From: Mytilus trossulus
Lineage: Eukaryota > Mollusca > Bivalvia > Mytilida > Mytilidae
Direction: 5' to 3'
Assembly (NCBI RefSeq): GCF_036588685.1
Contig: NC_086374.1
Span: 74,708,457 to 74,772,456 of the forward strand
Length of the DNA: 64,000 nucleotides
The translations under genes and the position numbers were made by a program. Below are positions 1-11,185 of this stretch, in pieces (position 1 is the first letter of the stretch; each line of letters begins with the position of its first letter). The notes beneath the pieces are model-generated. The model was given only the letters and a program-made list of their open reading frames with translations. It was not told the origin of the DNA and searched no databases.

Positions 1-184
1 GTGTTATTCCTTAAGCAATTGCATTTCTCAATAAAACTTATCATTCATGTTAACACGAGGTCCCACAATAAAGTGCACAGGTGAATTAAATCAAAAATTA
101 ATAAAATTTGTGTTTTCATGATCCTAGCTAAAAAATGTAATCATAAGAATTGAATGCTTCTTTTTTGTAACTTCATAGGGTTGT

Positions 185-261
185 AAAAGCGTTGACCGTG
201 CGCACATTTTTAGAATGAAGCGCAAGCGCTTCATACAAAATGGACTTCGGTCAACGCTTTT
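185..261. repeat. Hairpin-forming short repeat
   Basis: A 14-bp perfect inverted repeat (185-198 and 248-261, aaaagcgttgaccg and its complement) encloses a second palindrome around atgaagcgc / gcgcttcat. It looks like a small foldback or MITE fragment; I associate this hairpin with bivalve genomes from memory. No coding capacity. Confidence 0.6.
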
Positions 262-3200
262 TTTGTTTGTAGTTTCACAATGAGTGTAAATAAATACAAC
301 ATTGATTTTTTATCAGGTATTCAAGTATAAACAACTAGAAAAAATAGGAAGCTTCCTGAAATAAACGTTGCTTGAACATCAAATACATTTTATTCTTCTA
401 AAGTAACAAGACTTTGGATGTGGGTCAAATTTAAATCATGTTTTTTTTTGGGGGTTTCTTTTGCATTGTGTCGATATTTGTAGTGGACTCTCAGTTTCCA
501 AGTTTATCATCATCTCATAACTTCGTTACGGACATTATTTAAAACAATGTTTGTTCAGATTTGTCGTTTTTCAATTTAGAAAGTATAAAAAAAACCCACT
601 AAGGTTTCAGCTCCCTCACACATAGTAAACTTAAATATGGATTTGGTTCATATTATATGTTTTTATTATTCACATAGCTCACTAGCTGTTGCGATTCTTA
701 TAAATCATTGCTTTAAAGTTTAAGAATTAATTTTGATTGTTCCTGAAAAATGTAAATCCAGAATTTCGCGTCGTTTAAAAAGTGGTTGTTTTCCCTTTTT
801 GTCAATACAACAAAACTAATAAACCACCAAGTGCATGGTGATTATGGCTGAAATATATTGATTTATCTCTTTTGCTGAGAAAAAAAGGGTTGAAAGTGCT
901 ATTTTCCGTTAAATTGTAAAAGCAAATGAAAAAATGTGAAGCGTAAGAAATTCTCTCATCCTTATAATGCATTGTATTATGTCCTGGATATTCCCATTGT
1001 AGAATGTACTTGAACAGTATAAGGAAACTTATCTTATATCCGAAATAGAAATTCGTGACACAAGATGCTTTAGTATATAATGACCTTAATATTAATACAT
1101 AGTTGTGTTGAGTGCGTGGTTTTCCTTTGACGTAATAATTCTCAAATTGGGTCGGAACTAATTCATAGTACATTGAAGCAAGCCTGATGTTGCCTGCCTT
1201 TCATATACACGGATTTAAAACAGTACATTTACGAGGATTAAACATTTCATTATAACTGAAGAATACTAAGAAACTTTTGAAATTAGATACCTAATATATA
1301 GTAACATCTGCTTTAAAGAGTATAGGCATCCGTAATCACATGCCTATTTTTATCTAATCCTAGAAGTAAAATCTCGACGGCAATCTATACAATAGATATT
1401 TTAGCTATATAAAACATTTTGGACTTGGCTAATTCGTAGGTAACCATGTATCATTCCAATTTAAGCGAACTGACAGACAAACGTATTTATTTTACCCTCC
1501 CTGCCTCTTAAAAGAATCTAGTCTAAGAGGCAAATTAATTTAATTGTCGGGTACACACCACAAATAGGACATCCGTACTTTTTCGGAATGTATCAAATAC
1601 GTTATGTATTTTCAGAGAGTGCAACTACACTAAGTTTGAGTCTGCATTATTTGTTAAGAACATATATGTTCATTTGGAGGGCGTTGCTGAGATTTTTTTT
1701 AACTGTGACACAATACATGGAAATGAACAGTAAAATCCGTTACTGATGTCTTTGTCATCAATATGTAACATAACATGATTTTCAAAACAAAAGGATATGT
1801 CATATTGACAGTTCGATTCTTTTTCTTCTATTGCCTAGCTATGATCGGGAGAAATCTGTTTGCGCCAACGAGTGTCCTTTTTGTGCAACAAATCATTGGA
1901 GCAAATGCTACGTACGTGCCACTTATTATAATAGATATAGGAAGATGTGGTGTGAGTGCCAATGAGACAACTCTCCATCCAAACAACAATTCAAAAATTA
2001 AACCATTATAGGTTAAAGTACGGCCTTCAACACGGAGCCTTGGCTCACAGCGAACAACAAGCTATAAAGGGCCCCAAAATAACTAGTGTAAAACCATTCA
2101 AACGGGAAAACCAACGGTCTAATCTATATAAACATGCATAGTATAATTAGCACCCAAAAGTATACGATTGCACCAATTGAAAAAAAATTATCTCCCCCAT
2201 CCTTTATCCGGTTTGGCATCGGCAGCCTTTTTAAGTAATTTGATCACAAATTTTCAAAACATAAAACTATTAACAGCCTGCATGACGAAATAGTTATATC
2301 AAACGCTGGATTCGTAATTCATGATACTAGTAGTTCTTCGGCTTAGTTTTCCTGGTGCATAGGTCCGATCTTTTCAACTACAAATGATTCCTTTTCTGAT
2401 ATATGCCTGCATCTAACAGCTGCTACATGGTTATAGCGCGATTAATTTAATATGTAGTTTATTTAGTTGCTCGTTATTTCACATTTTGTGTATAAATAAA
2501 ATACAAATCGGGATGGATGTGACGACTTCTTTAAGTAGGAATGAATCGACATAATGTGTATTCAAGTTATATACGTGTGTATACACACCTTTCGTTGTAA
2601 TAAAGATATTTGATTTCTTGATGTGATTGATACCGTGATGACGTGTTTTTAGCAAACAATCGGCATTCCCATTGGAACCAATTGTGCTCTTTTTCTTGTC
2701 AGCTTGTTTCTTTATTCATATGAGGCTCCATCGGAAATAAAAGCGTTCCATGCTGAATTATTGAACTACTCATTCGTGTGTTTAGTTTAGTTAGTTTTTA
2801 TCAGAGTGTATGTCCCAGAGTTGTCATAACTATTCAGATCACTCGTTCTTTGTGTGGTCCGGTGCATCGAAAATATTCATTAACACAAGGTCATTCAGTC
2901 AACTCTTGTAACACAACCTTTATTTACAAGTCACCCTGTTTCCCCGGGGACAGATTTCTAAACACCCAAAAATAAGTTTTCTTTGTTTAATTGTGCACTG
3001 TGACATACCTTTTTTATATTCTGCTTCGTCTTGAATATGTAAATATGATCAATTGGATTTTTGTTTATCAGTCTAAACATATTCTGTTCATTAACTCGTC
3101 ATGTGTAAATGATAATACTAAGTACGAAACACACAATGAGTACAATGTAATAAAAAAAAAGAGTATATAGGACACAAGAGCTAGTATATTCTTTTAAAGC

Positions 3201-4056
3201 TAACAATTATTGAGGAACAAACTTACACAAAAGTACCAAAAAATGCGTGGTTCAGCATTGATATAGAGATATATATATATATGACCACCAAATCATAGTA
3301 CATTTACGTCACATCCGGTTGCATACTAAAATAGGTCGAACAAATATTCCCTTGAATTGAACTGTTGTGGGAAGGTAATCCTAGATTGAATTTCAGTAAA
3401 TCATTTCTGGATCATTAACGCATATCTTGGGTATTTCAAAGCAATATTAGTTTTTTTTTATTTTGGGTTTCTATATGATATTTTTGAAGCTTTAGGTTAC
3501 ATGATTACTAAAGCTTGTATACATACAGATGAAAAAATTCGATTGGTTAACTTTCAGTGATGGTTATTTTCTTATATGCAATGAAATGTTATGTGATATT
3601 TTTTTATAGTAGAGGATCTACTGGACAGGATAAAACTACTCATGACATGTATTTCTTTATTTGAAACTAAGATAAATTCTGCACAATTTTTTAAAAAGTG
3701 CAAATTTAACAAAGGGGGAAAATCAATGGTTGTATAACATCTATTCGATATATATTAGGTGCCTCACCCTAAGCCCCATTTGGTTTTTGCTGTCCCCATA
3801 TAGACTATATCGTAATGTAATAAATAGTGTCAGTCGATTTGCAAATATCTGTTTGTAAATAAACTCTTCACATTTTCAAAGTAAAAACAATTTAGATAAT
3901 TCTTAATAGCAAACACTACATTGGAGGTCATTCGGGGTCTGCACTGTTACGAGCACACAAAGAGTATTCTGTCTACTGTCAATAATCGCTATATTCCAAG
4001 ATAACATAATTTTTATCCAACAATTTAAGATATAAAAAGTGCAAATGTTGTGTGTT
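262..4056. other. Intergenic, no gene seen
   Basis: AT-rich sequence with only short unsupported open frames. It holds one dispersed mussel repeat (about 1925-2142) and a short TA run near 3270-3281. I found no exon with matched splice sites or recognisable protein similarity. Confidence 0.5.
1925..2142 (+). repeat. Dispersed mussel repeat, family A
   Basis: Contains the family landmarks gatgtggt...gccaatgagacaact, then ggccttcaacacggagcc and gctataaagggcccc. Other copies in this window lie near 6395, 15890, 18485, 20100, 32455, 33630, 49095 and 55475 in both orientations. Short open frames here are repeat sequence, not genes. Confidence 0.7.
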
Positions 4057-4185
4057 TTATTGTACAAGTTTAATCATATGTTCATGAGCGCAGTGCTTAT
4101 TGTAGACGTAGTGGGAAACATGGGCATGATCGCCTCCAGTCATTGCCGTGTGAGTAGCAGAGGTCATAAAATGGAACATCTGAGT
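4057..4185 (-). CDS. Gene 1 exon 4 (terminal)
   Basis: 42 codons plus TAA after a TTTTTTTCAG acceptor, phase 0. The TQMFHFMTSAT start aligns with LKMLTHLSSAT of gene 2 exon 4. An AATAAA overlaps the stop codon (about 4056-4061) and could serve for polyadenylation only if a further downstream signal is not used. Confidence 0.75.
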   Translation of the reverse strand, partial: TQMFHFMTSATHTAMTGGDHAHVSHYVYNKHCAHEHMIKLVQ

Positions 4186-6933
4186 CTGAAAAAAACAAAA
4201 CAAAATTAACATCGATGAAAAAGTATATTTGTTTAAGTGTTTCTCATCAACCAATTCACTTTAGGATTGAAAATACAAAAACGTTACTGGCGTTTGAATA
4301 TGACCACTATGTGAATAGTTTCAGCATTTGCAGCAATGTAATTTTGCAAAAATACTAAAAGAATACATAAAAGCTGATACAGGCAGAAAGAAAGTACACT
4401 AGTTAACATATTTGAGATATAAAACTGTAGATAAGTGCATGTCTTTGTAAAAAAAGGCCATTTTGAAAAAACAAAATACTGTAATACATCCGAAAAAAAC
4501 TACCGACACAACTATCCTATAACAACAACACGTCGTTGAGCTAAAACCTAAAAGGGTTTAACAGACAAAGAAGTTGTTGATAAACGAATGAAATAAATTC
4601 ATAACATACATTTAAAGCTAACAAGTTGTTATTGTTGTCATTTGTTTTTGTATAGACCAATGGAAGTAGGTTCTTAATACAACCGGTATTGAAGCCTTGA
4701 TCACTTTGATAAGTCGATAGTCTAAATACCACACGTTAAGATAGTCAGTAAGATAAATTTGTTACATAGTGTGCCAGTGACCAAATACGCTTCTCTCTCA
4801 CCCCATATGGAATGACTGACGCGAGCTTCACTCTCAACCTATATAGAATTTACTGACCCCATATATCATATATTGATTCACTAGGCTAATTAAGTCACTA
4901 GGTTAAGCACAATACTAATTGCAACTTATAATAGTATTTGCGACTTAATGAAAAACCATCATCATCGTCGTCATCGTCATCTATTTAACAGATAAAACAT
5001 CATTTAATTTTTTTATCAGCCGTCAAATTTAGAAGAATAAAAAAAAAAGATGAATTCTATATACCTCTATTCTTCTCATGCCATCGGGATTGTGTACCAT
5101 GTGTTGCTCAGCAAAAGTCAAAGCCATGAAGTAGCAGTAACCCTTTGTTTTAAGTATCAAATAGTTCTGTAAATATAAATTATATTCATGAAGTAGTAAC
5201 AGGGTAAAAAGTATGTACTGCTTCTTTTTTCAGAACTTTAAGTATAAAGCTTAGAAGAATTTCCACAAAGCACATTTTAATCAGTTTGTTTGAATTGAAG
5301 TTATACCTAGATGGATATATGCATACTTGGGACTACGTTACGAGACACTGGAACTATCGTTGCAACATTCTAAATAGAAAATATTATTTCATTCATAAAT
5401 ATTATAAGTAAGGATATCATTTATACAAAAATCAAGACTGTTGTAAAGGTCGACATTGATTGATTGTTGAACGCTTCAAAACGAGAACATACTAACAATA
5501 AAATGAGTATATGGTGTTAATGGGGAAGATGAGGATATATTGGATAAGAACTAATTCCTATTCTGCAACAGGCCACCTACGGTCCTCTTAAAGAGTTTTC
5601 GGGTGATTATTAATGTACAGAGAGCGTAACACTCTATATACACGACATTCTGACCGGACATGGTTCTTTGCAACCCGCACAGCAAAAAGTACACCAATCT
5701 TTGGTCAGGGTTTTACTGAAAGACGGAAGAGCGCAAAAGAGACATTTTTTTCTATACCCTTGTCACCCTTGGGGATCTGACGTAATGAACAAAGATGCAT
5801 AACACGTTTAATTCATACTAGATGAGGAAAAAGACTATACTCGTATTCCGATTATAACAATTTTGTTTTCGAGTTTTCGAATTATACACAATGACTGATA
5901 TCTTACCGAAGTGTCATCGAAGTAAAAGGCTAGACTGTCTTTTTCATATGGTTCACGTGTTGAATGGTGTGTATGGGTCATCATAGTGGTCATTGCATCT
6001 GTTACTGACTGTAAAGAAAATTTCAATGTTAGTACTAATACTTGCATGGCTTCTTTAACTAAAACATCAACGACAACAAAATATAAAATTAAGAATGGAA
6101 ATGGGAATGTATCAAAAAGACAACAACCCGACCATACAAATAAACAACAACAGAAGGTCACCAACAGGTCTTCAATGTACCGAGAAATTCCCGTACCCGG
6201 ACGTGTCCTTCAGCTGGCCCCTAAACAGATATATACTAGTTCAGTGATAATGAACGCCATACTAATTTCCAAATCGTACACAAGAAACTAAAATTTAAAT
6301 AATACAAGACTAACAAAGATCAGAGGCTCCTGACTTAAGATATGCGCAAATATGCGGCGGGGTTAAACATGTTTATGAGATCTCATTGGTCTCAATTTAT
6401 GCATGTTCCCGTTTGAATGGTTTAACATTAGTAATTTTGGGACCCTTTATAGCTTGCTGTTCGATGTGAGCCAAGGCTCCGTGTTGAAGGCCGTACCTTG
6501 ACCTATAATGGTTTACTTTCATAAATTGTTATTTGGATGGAGAGTTGTCTCATTGGCACTCATACCACATGTTCCTATATCTATTATAGCCAGCATTTAG
6601 GCGCCTCCTACTACTACTAGTACTCACAATAATTGTTTTCTTGAACTCACTTTGTTTGTTCTTTCATCTGTTTTGAGAAAATCATGTGATTGAAGTTAAT
6701 ATTATTGTAAAGTTTTGGTAATTCTTCCTATTTCAAGGAACAGTTGTCGCCTGTACATTTATTCCTTCTTTTCCAAAATTGCATCGTATGACGTTGGTTT
6801 AAAATATTGACATAAATTTTTAAGATTTCTTGACCACATCATATATGTTTCTCTCATATTGGTTATTATTAAAACATGTAATACTTACAAAAACTGCAAA
6901 AACCAAAGCGATTACACAAGCCAAGAACTTCAT
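4057..6933 (-). CDS. Small secreted protein, BRICHOS-like (gene 1, 4 exons, 125 aa)
   Basis: Spliced gene on the minus strand: exons 6889-6933, 5907-6008, 5065-5166 and 4057-4185. All introns are phase 0 with GT...AG ends, giving 15+34+34+42 = 125 aa. Residues 1-15 (MKFLACVIALVFAVF) are a signal peptide, so the product should be secreted. The mature chain is rich in His, Met and Thr. It has a DDTS stretch at the end of exon 2, a GYCYFMAL segment in exon 3 and one further Cys (NKHCAHEH) near the C-terminus. An Asp followed by two spaced Cys, the first in a CY-hydrophobic context, is what I expect of a BRICHOS-like fold, but this is inference from pattern only. Gene 2 at 12685-16927 has the same exon plan and clear residue matches, so both models support each other. 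Target and function are unknown. Confidence 0.75.
5065..5166 (-). CDS. Gene 1 exon 3
   Basis: 34 codons, acceptor ATTTACAG, donor gtatat, phase 0. It carries CYFMALTFAEQHMVHNPDG, aligning without gaps to CYIMNLSQDEQQQVHTVDG of gene 2 exon 3. Confidence 0.8.
5907..6008 (-). CDS. Gene 1 exon 2
   Basis: 34 codons between a TTTACAG acceptor and a gtaaga donor, phase 0 on both sides. It is Thr/Met/His-rich at the start and ends in LAFYFDDTS, which aligns with YRFYYDSMS at the end of gene 2 exon 2. Confidence 0.75.
6075..6385 (+). repeat. Dispersed mussel repeat, family B
   Basis: Shares cagaaggtcaccaacaggtc, gacaacaacccgaccat and gcggcggggttaaacatg with copies at 37840-38360, 44975-45110 and (reversed) 59045-59625. 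It sits in intron 1 of gene 1. The 101-aa open frame here is repeat-derived. Confidence 0.7.
6395..6600 (-). repeat. Dispersed mussel repeat, family A
   Basis: Inverted copy of the family seen at 1925-2142, with tagcttgctgttcgatgtg and gagttgtctcattggcactc. It directly follows the family B copy inside intron 1 of gene 1. Confidence 0.7.
6889..6933 (-). CDS. Gene 1 exon 1 (signal peptide)
   Basis: ATG at 6933-6931, 15 codons, followed by a consensus donor (gtaagt). The Lys-then-hydrophobic run is a typical signal sequence. A TATA-like box lies about 45-52 nt upstream. Confidence 0.75.
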
Positions 6934-6977
6934 GTTGAAAACTATAAAACTAGACCGATGTCAAGGAATAGATAACG

Positions 6978-6985
6978 TTATATAT
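6978..6985 (-). promoter_or_regulatory. TATA-like box of gene 1
   Basis: ATATATAA on the minus strand, 45-52 nt upstream of the gene 1 start codon. That spacing would leave a 5' leader of about 20 nt. No other core promoter element is evident. Confidence 0.4.
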
Positions 6986-6999
6986 GAGTGAAAACGTGA

Positions 7000-7843
7000 A
7001 GTCATCAGAACTCTTCACTCTACGTAAGACCTACTTTCCTATCTTAGATAAGGCAATATACCGACTTTCCTTGGGTCAAGCCTTACAACATTATTATAAT
7101 ATGTTATGTATTATTTCATATTGATGCAAGTTTCATATGGGACATAATATTATTTAAGTGTGTCTGTGAGGGGGAGAGTTGAAATATTTTAACAAAAAAG
7201 TTAATTCCAGTTAGAAAAAAAAACTCGATTGTTATAGTTAATACAACAACAAAAAATAGCGTGTCTAGCTTTACAAGGAACATGTATACCATTTAAGACA
7301 TACATTGCATGTCAGCCTCAACTTTCACATTTTGAATAGAGCAGGATGTAATAATGCATGCAATCAATCCCCTCAGTACTGCCGAGCATTTTCCATAACA
7401 TATCGTAAAATGTACAAATGCAATATTTTTTATGATTTCAATTTTAAAATATTTTTTTTTTCAATGATCAACTGGAGATGCATTAAAATATAATTTAGTT
7501 GGAAATATTATACTTTATTTTAAAGCGATGTTATAGTTTAGTTTCTATCGTGTGGGAAATTACTTTCTAGTTCTTAATTACAACACAGAAAAAAAACAGA
7601 AAAATAATTGTCATAGAATGATTTGCAGTCCTTTCGAAAAAGTCATTCAATTTAAAATGAAAAACAGTTACATGTAAAACATCTTTGTTCTTTTTGTGTG
7701 TGCATTGGATATATTTTCAAAGTTTGTTAAAATGTCCGTCTGACGAATAGGATCGCTTACGCAAATGTTTTGTTCCACGACATAGATATCTTACATACTA
7801 AGATGTTTATATGCCATACTAGTACATTGTATGTGGGTATCGT
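7000..7843. other. Intergenic, nothing recognised
   Basis: AT-rich spacer upstream of gene 1. No exon, RNA gene or named repeat is supported here. Confidence 0.4.
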
Positions 7844-7844
7844 C

Positions 7845-7861
7845 ATATATATATATATATA
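7845..7861. repeat. TA microsatellite
   Basis: Alternating TA run bordering the left arm of the palindrome at 7857-8815; a second TA run (about 8829-8847) borders the right arm. Confidence 0.8.
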
Positions 7862-8022
7862 ATAAAAACTATAAAACAAATTCCCATACGTTTCGGCCAT
7901 TACGGCCTTCTTCATTGGAATAAATTACAACATTGAAACAACAATTACATCACTTGGATACATTACGTTATAATAACTTTTATGACGTTCATTTGCCGCG
8001 TTTTTCAATATAAATATATTTA

Positions 8023-8190
8023 TCATCGTTCATACATTGTGTTGAGTCCTTCAGGTTCTAGAGTTTTTAATTTTTTTATCCAAAAGGCTTCTTTAGTTTT
8101 TCTGTAAGTTTCTGTCCCAAATACTCTTTCTATGGCGGTAACTTTTAAATTTGTTATTGAATGATTGTTCTGAATGAAATGTTTTTTTCG
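8023..8190 (-). pseudogene. GIY-YIG endonuclease C-terminus of a Penelope-like element
   Basis: The minus-strand frame contains NNHSITNLKVTAIERV, a RKTKEAFWIKKLKTL stretch and the EPEGLN ending, then a stop. The H...(E/R)xxWIxxLxTLxPxGLN pattern is typical of the GIY-YIG nuclease tail of Penelope-like retroelements. Only the tail is present, so it is a 5'-truncated, non-functional copy. Confidence 0.6.
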
Positions 8191-8460
8191 GCAAAAAAAC
8201 GGTTCGCAATCGACAAGATCTGGATGCAATCTGGACTCAATCGGCAGAAAGACAACTATGAAAAATTACTCCAGATCATTTCCGTTCCACAGGACACCGT
8301 CCAGAATACACAAGACATTGTTCGGAATTCGATCCGATACAGCAGAATCTGTCACGACATAGCCACGATAGAAATCTATAACATATCGTAAAATGTCCTG
8401 TGGAACGGAAATGATCTGGAGTAATTTTTCATAGTTGTCTTTCTGCCGATTGAGTCCAGA

Positions 8461-8736
8461 TTGCATCCAGATCTTGTCGATTGCGAACCGTTTTTTTGCC
8501 GAAAAAAACATTTCATTCAGAACAATCATTCAATAACAAATTTAAAAGTTACCGCCATAGAAAGAGTATTTGGGACAGAAACTTACAGAAAAACTAAAGA
8601 AGCCGTAAGATCTTGTCGATTGCGAACCGTTTTTTTGCCGAAAAAACCATTTCATTCAGAACAATCATTCAATAACAAATTTAAAAGTTACCGCCATAGA
8701 AAGAGTATTTGGGACAGAAACTTACAGAAAAACTAA
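8461..8736 (+). pseudogene. Second GIY-YIG tail copy, rearranged
   Basis: Inverted copy of the fragment at 8023-8190. It reads through the NNHSITN and ETYRKTKEA segments twice because of an internal duplication. The final WIKKL...GLN segment is deleted, apparently between short matching AAAGAAG(G)CC sequences. Confidence 0.55.
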
Positions 8737-9019
8737 AGAAGCCGAAAAACTAAAGAAGGCCGTAATGGCCGAAACGTATGGGAATTTGTTTTATAGTTTT
8801 TATTATACAATCATTCAGAGACTTTATGTATATATATATATATATATGACGATTATTACTGATCTATTTTCACACCTTATACAGTATGTATCAGTATTGT
8901 TAAAACTTGTGACACAAGAAGAAGGCCATTTGTTGAGCCGAAATATTTGTCAACACGATTTTATAACAACATTTTCGTTTAATAACACCTTATATCAGTA
9001 CCGTTGTGCAAATCTTTAG

Positions 9020-9260
9020 ACTATAAATTAGCAAATTTACAGATCTAGTAACATTGTTGGGTTGATGTTTAGCCTGACGAGTTGTATATACATATTGTAC
9101 ACAGCCACGTATCACCATCAGCAAATTTACAGATCTAACATTGTTGGGTTGATGTTAAGACGAGTTGTATATACATATTGTACACAGCCATGTATCACCA
9201 TCATTGCTGGTGATCCGATGGATAAATCTGTTGTAGAGTTGTCACTGACTCAGACGTATA
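9020..9260. repeat. Repeat block related (inverted) to the 441-bp array
   Basis: Two partial copies of gcaaatttacagatcta...ttgttgggttgatgtt...acgagttgtatataca occur at about 9029 and 9120. The second runs on through accatcattgctggtgatcc to cagacgtatat. This is the reverse complement of the non-SINE half of the array at 9960-11037. Confidence 0.6.
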
Positions 9261-9960
9261 TTTATCAACGTGCTGTTTTATACCCTTCTACAACGAAATT
9301 TGTTTGCATGCACACGTATAAAAATTGCGGTTTTTATCCAACGCAATCAAAGGTTTGAACGTAGTTTTCAATTTAGACTCGTTTATATTTTTTTGTTTGG
9401 GCTTGTATCATATTTTCCCCCCAGTTTATATGATCCGTTCATCCTATATTGACTCTTAAAATTCAAGAGTTTATCTAAATTGAGGGTACTTCTAAATTGA
9501 GGATACTTTTTATATGGCCTTCCAAATACCGTTTCGACCCCTACAATACTGAAGAGACATTTATTGTCGAAATCCGGATCTGGTGTACACAAAAAATATA
9601 TTGACACCTTTTGATTGTGGCATAACATCTTGGCCACACAATTATTGTTTTCCGTTTAGTATTAAATTTATATTAAGATCCATTTTGTTACATCTTGTGA
9701 TCAATTTTATTTGGCAATCGCCAATGGCAGTCAGCAGGGTTAAAGAACATCAGTTGTTCGACCTGTTAGTCAAATGCGTTTTGTTTAAATATACTTTTTC
9801 ACTTTTTTTATCTTTTGGGAAATGTTGTTTGTGCTGTTTTTATACCTTTCTACAACGAAATTTGTTTTCATGCACACGTATAAAAATTGCGGTTTTTATC
9901 CAACGCAATCAAAGGTTTGAACGTAGTTTTCAATTTAGACTCGTGTATATATATATATAT
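9260..9960. repeat. Direct repeat flanks with spacer
   Basis: The stretch cctttctacaacgaaatttg...caatcaaaggtttgaacgtag...ttagactcgt occurs at about 9285-9382 and again at 9845-9943, enclosing roughly 460 bp of unrecognised sequence. The open frames here are shadows of repeat sequence. Confidence 0.6.
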
Positions 9961-10014
9961 ACAACTCGTCTAAACATCAACCCAACAATGTTAGATCTGT
10001 AAATTTGCTTTCGC

Positions 10015-10117
10015 AAATTTTTGGTTCTTCCCTCGCCGGGATTCGAACCCATGCTTCTGTGATATCGTGACACCAAATCGCCTGCACTGCAGCCGTCCCG
10101 CTAGACCACACGACCAC
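10015..10117 (-). mobile_element. tRNA-derived SINE head, array copy 1
   Basis: On the minus strand, a box A-like TGGTCTAGCGGG is followed after tRNA-like spacing by box B GGTTCGAATCC. No tRNA cloverleaf is evident, so this is a SINE head rather than a functional tRNA. Confidence 0.65.
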
Positions 10118-10455
10118 CTGGGCTCTCAAAAAAAGAGCTTTCGGTGGCCATATGTTACCTTTCCACGTCAGTTTTAATCTAGCGGCGTACTACAGTACAT
10201 GATATATAAGGCATGAAGATGTTATTGTTACAGATCAGCTAAATTATCTATAGTAAAGGATCCTACAAATTAATGTAAGATACAGTCACAGAAAATAATT
10301 ATATTCATAAGTACGTCTGAGTCAGTGACAACCCTACAACAGATGTATCCATCGGATCGCCATCAATGATGGTGATACATGGCTGTGTACATAATGTATA
10401 TACAACTCGTCTAAACATCAACCCAACAATGTTAGATCTGTAAATTTGCTTTCGC

Positions 10456-10558
10456 AAATTTTTGGTTCTTCCCTCGCCGGGATTCGAACCCATGCTTCTG
10501 TGATATCGTGACACCAAATCGCCTGCACTGCAGCCGTCCCGCTAGACCACACGACCAC
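10456..10558 (-). mobile_element. tRNA-derived SINE head, array copy 2
   Basis: Second copy of the same box A / box B unit, displaced by 441 bp and apparently identical. Confidence 0.65.
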
Positions 10559-10896
10559 CTGGGCTCTCAAAAAAAGAGCTTTCGGTGGCCATATGTTACC
10601 TTTCCACGTCAGTTTTAATCTAGCGGCGTACTACAGTACATGATATATAAGGCATGAAGATGTTATTGTTACAGATCAGCTAAATTATCTATAGTAAAGG
10701 ATCCTACAAATTAATGTAAGATACAGTCACAGAAAATAATTATATTCATAAGTACGTCTGAGTCAGTGACAACCCTACAACAGATGTATCCATCGGATCG
10801 CCATCAATGATGGTGATACATGGCTGTGTACATAATGTATATACAACTCGTCTAAACATCAACCCAACAATGTTAGATCTGTAAATTTGCTTTCGC

Positions 10897-10999
10897 AAAT
10901 TTTTGGTTCTTCCCTCGCCGGGATTCGAACCCATGCTTCTGTGATATCGTGACACCAAATCGCCTGCACTGCAGCCGTCCCGCTAGACCACACGACCAC
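10897..10999 (-). mobile_element. tRNA-derived SINE head, array copy 3
   Basis: Third copy of the same unit, again displaced by 441 bp, in the truncated last repeat of the array. Confidence 0.65.
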
Positions 11000-11185
11000 C
11001 TGGGCTCTCAAAAAAAGAGCTTTCGGTGGCCATATGTTAAAGTCATGCCGATTATACGATACACCGTTTTTCTCTGCTTTCAAATCATTCTGTTTGAACC
11101 CGTCGAACTGTATTTATCAATTATTGGTAATATTAATTATTTGGAAAACAAAAGGTCCTGGAATGGAGTATATTTTAATCAACAG

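Larger units (their letters stand above)
7857..8815. mobile_element. Chimeric palindrome of Penelope-like element 3' end
   Basis: The left arm (about 7857-8372) and right arm (about 8393-8815) are inverted copies. Both ends read aataaaaactataaaac...cgtttcggccattacggcc. The arms include a GIY-YIG endonuclease C-terminus and, near the centre, about 200 bp shared with the CpG-rich element at 11186-11942. The right arm lacks the last codons and 3' flank present on the left and carries an internal direct duplication (offset 139 bp, starting 8471 and 8610). Confidence 0.65.
9960..11037. repeat. Tandem array, 441-bp period, about 2.4 copies
   Basis: The landmark ttagatctgt recurs at 9991, 10432 and 10873, exactly 441 bp apart, and the copies look nearly identical by eye. 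Each unit contains a tRNA-derived SINE (minus strand) plus the dispersed block seen inverted at 9020-9260. The third copy breaks off after catatgtta at 11037. Confidence 0.85.

Noticed and set aside
802-1173. 123-aa minus-strand open frame
   Set aside because: No recognisable domain, composition typical of AT-rich noise, no splice or start support.
8266-8529. 87-aa open frame (minus) and overlapping plus frames around 8161-8391
   Set aside because: They arise from the palindrome and read across its centre; the inverted copies give mirror frames. Not a gene.
10015-10117. Functional tRNA genes in the 441-bp array
   Set aside because: Box A and box B are present, but a proper cloverleaf and anticodon arm are not; the sequence is a SINE head repeated with its flank.
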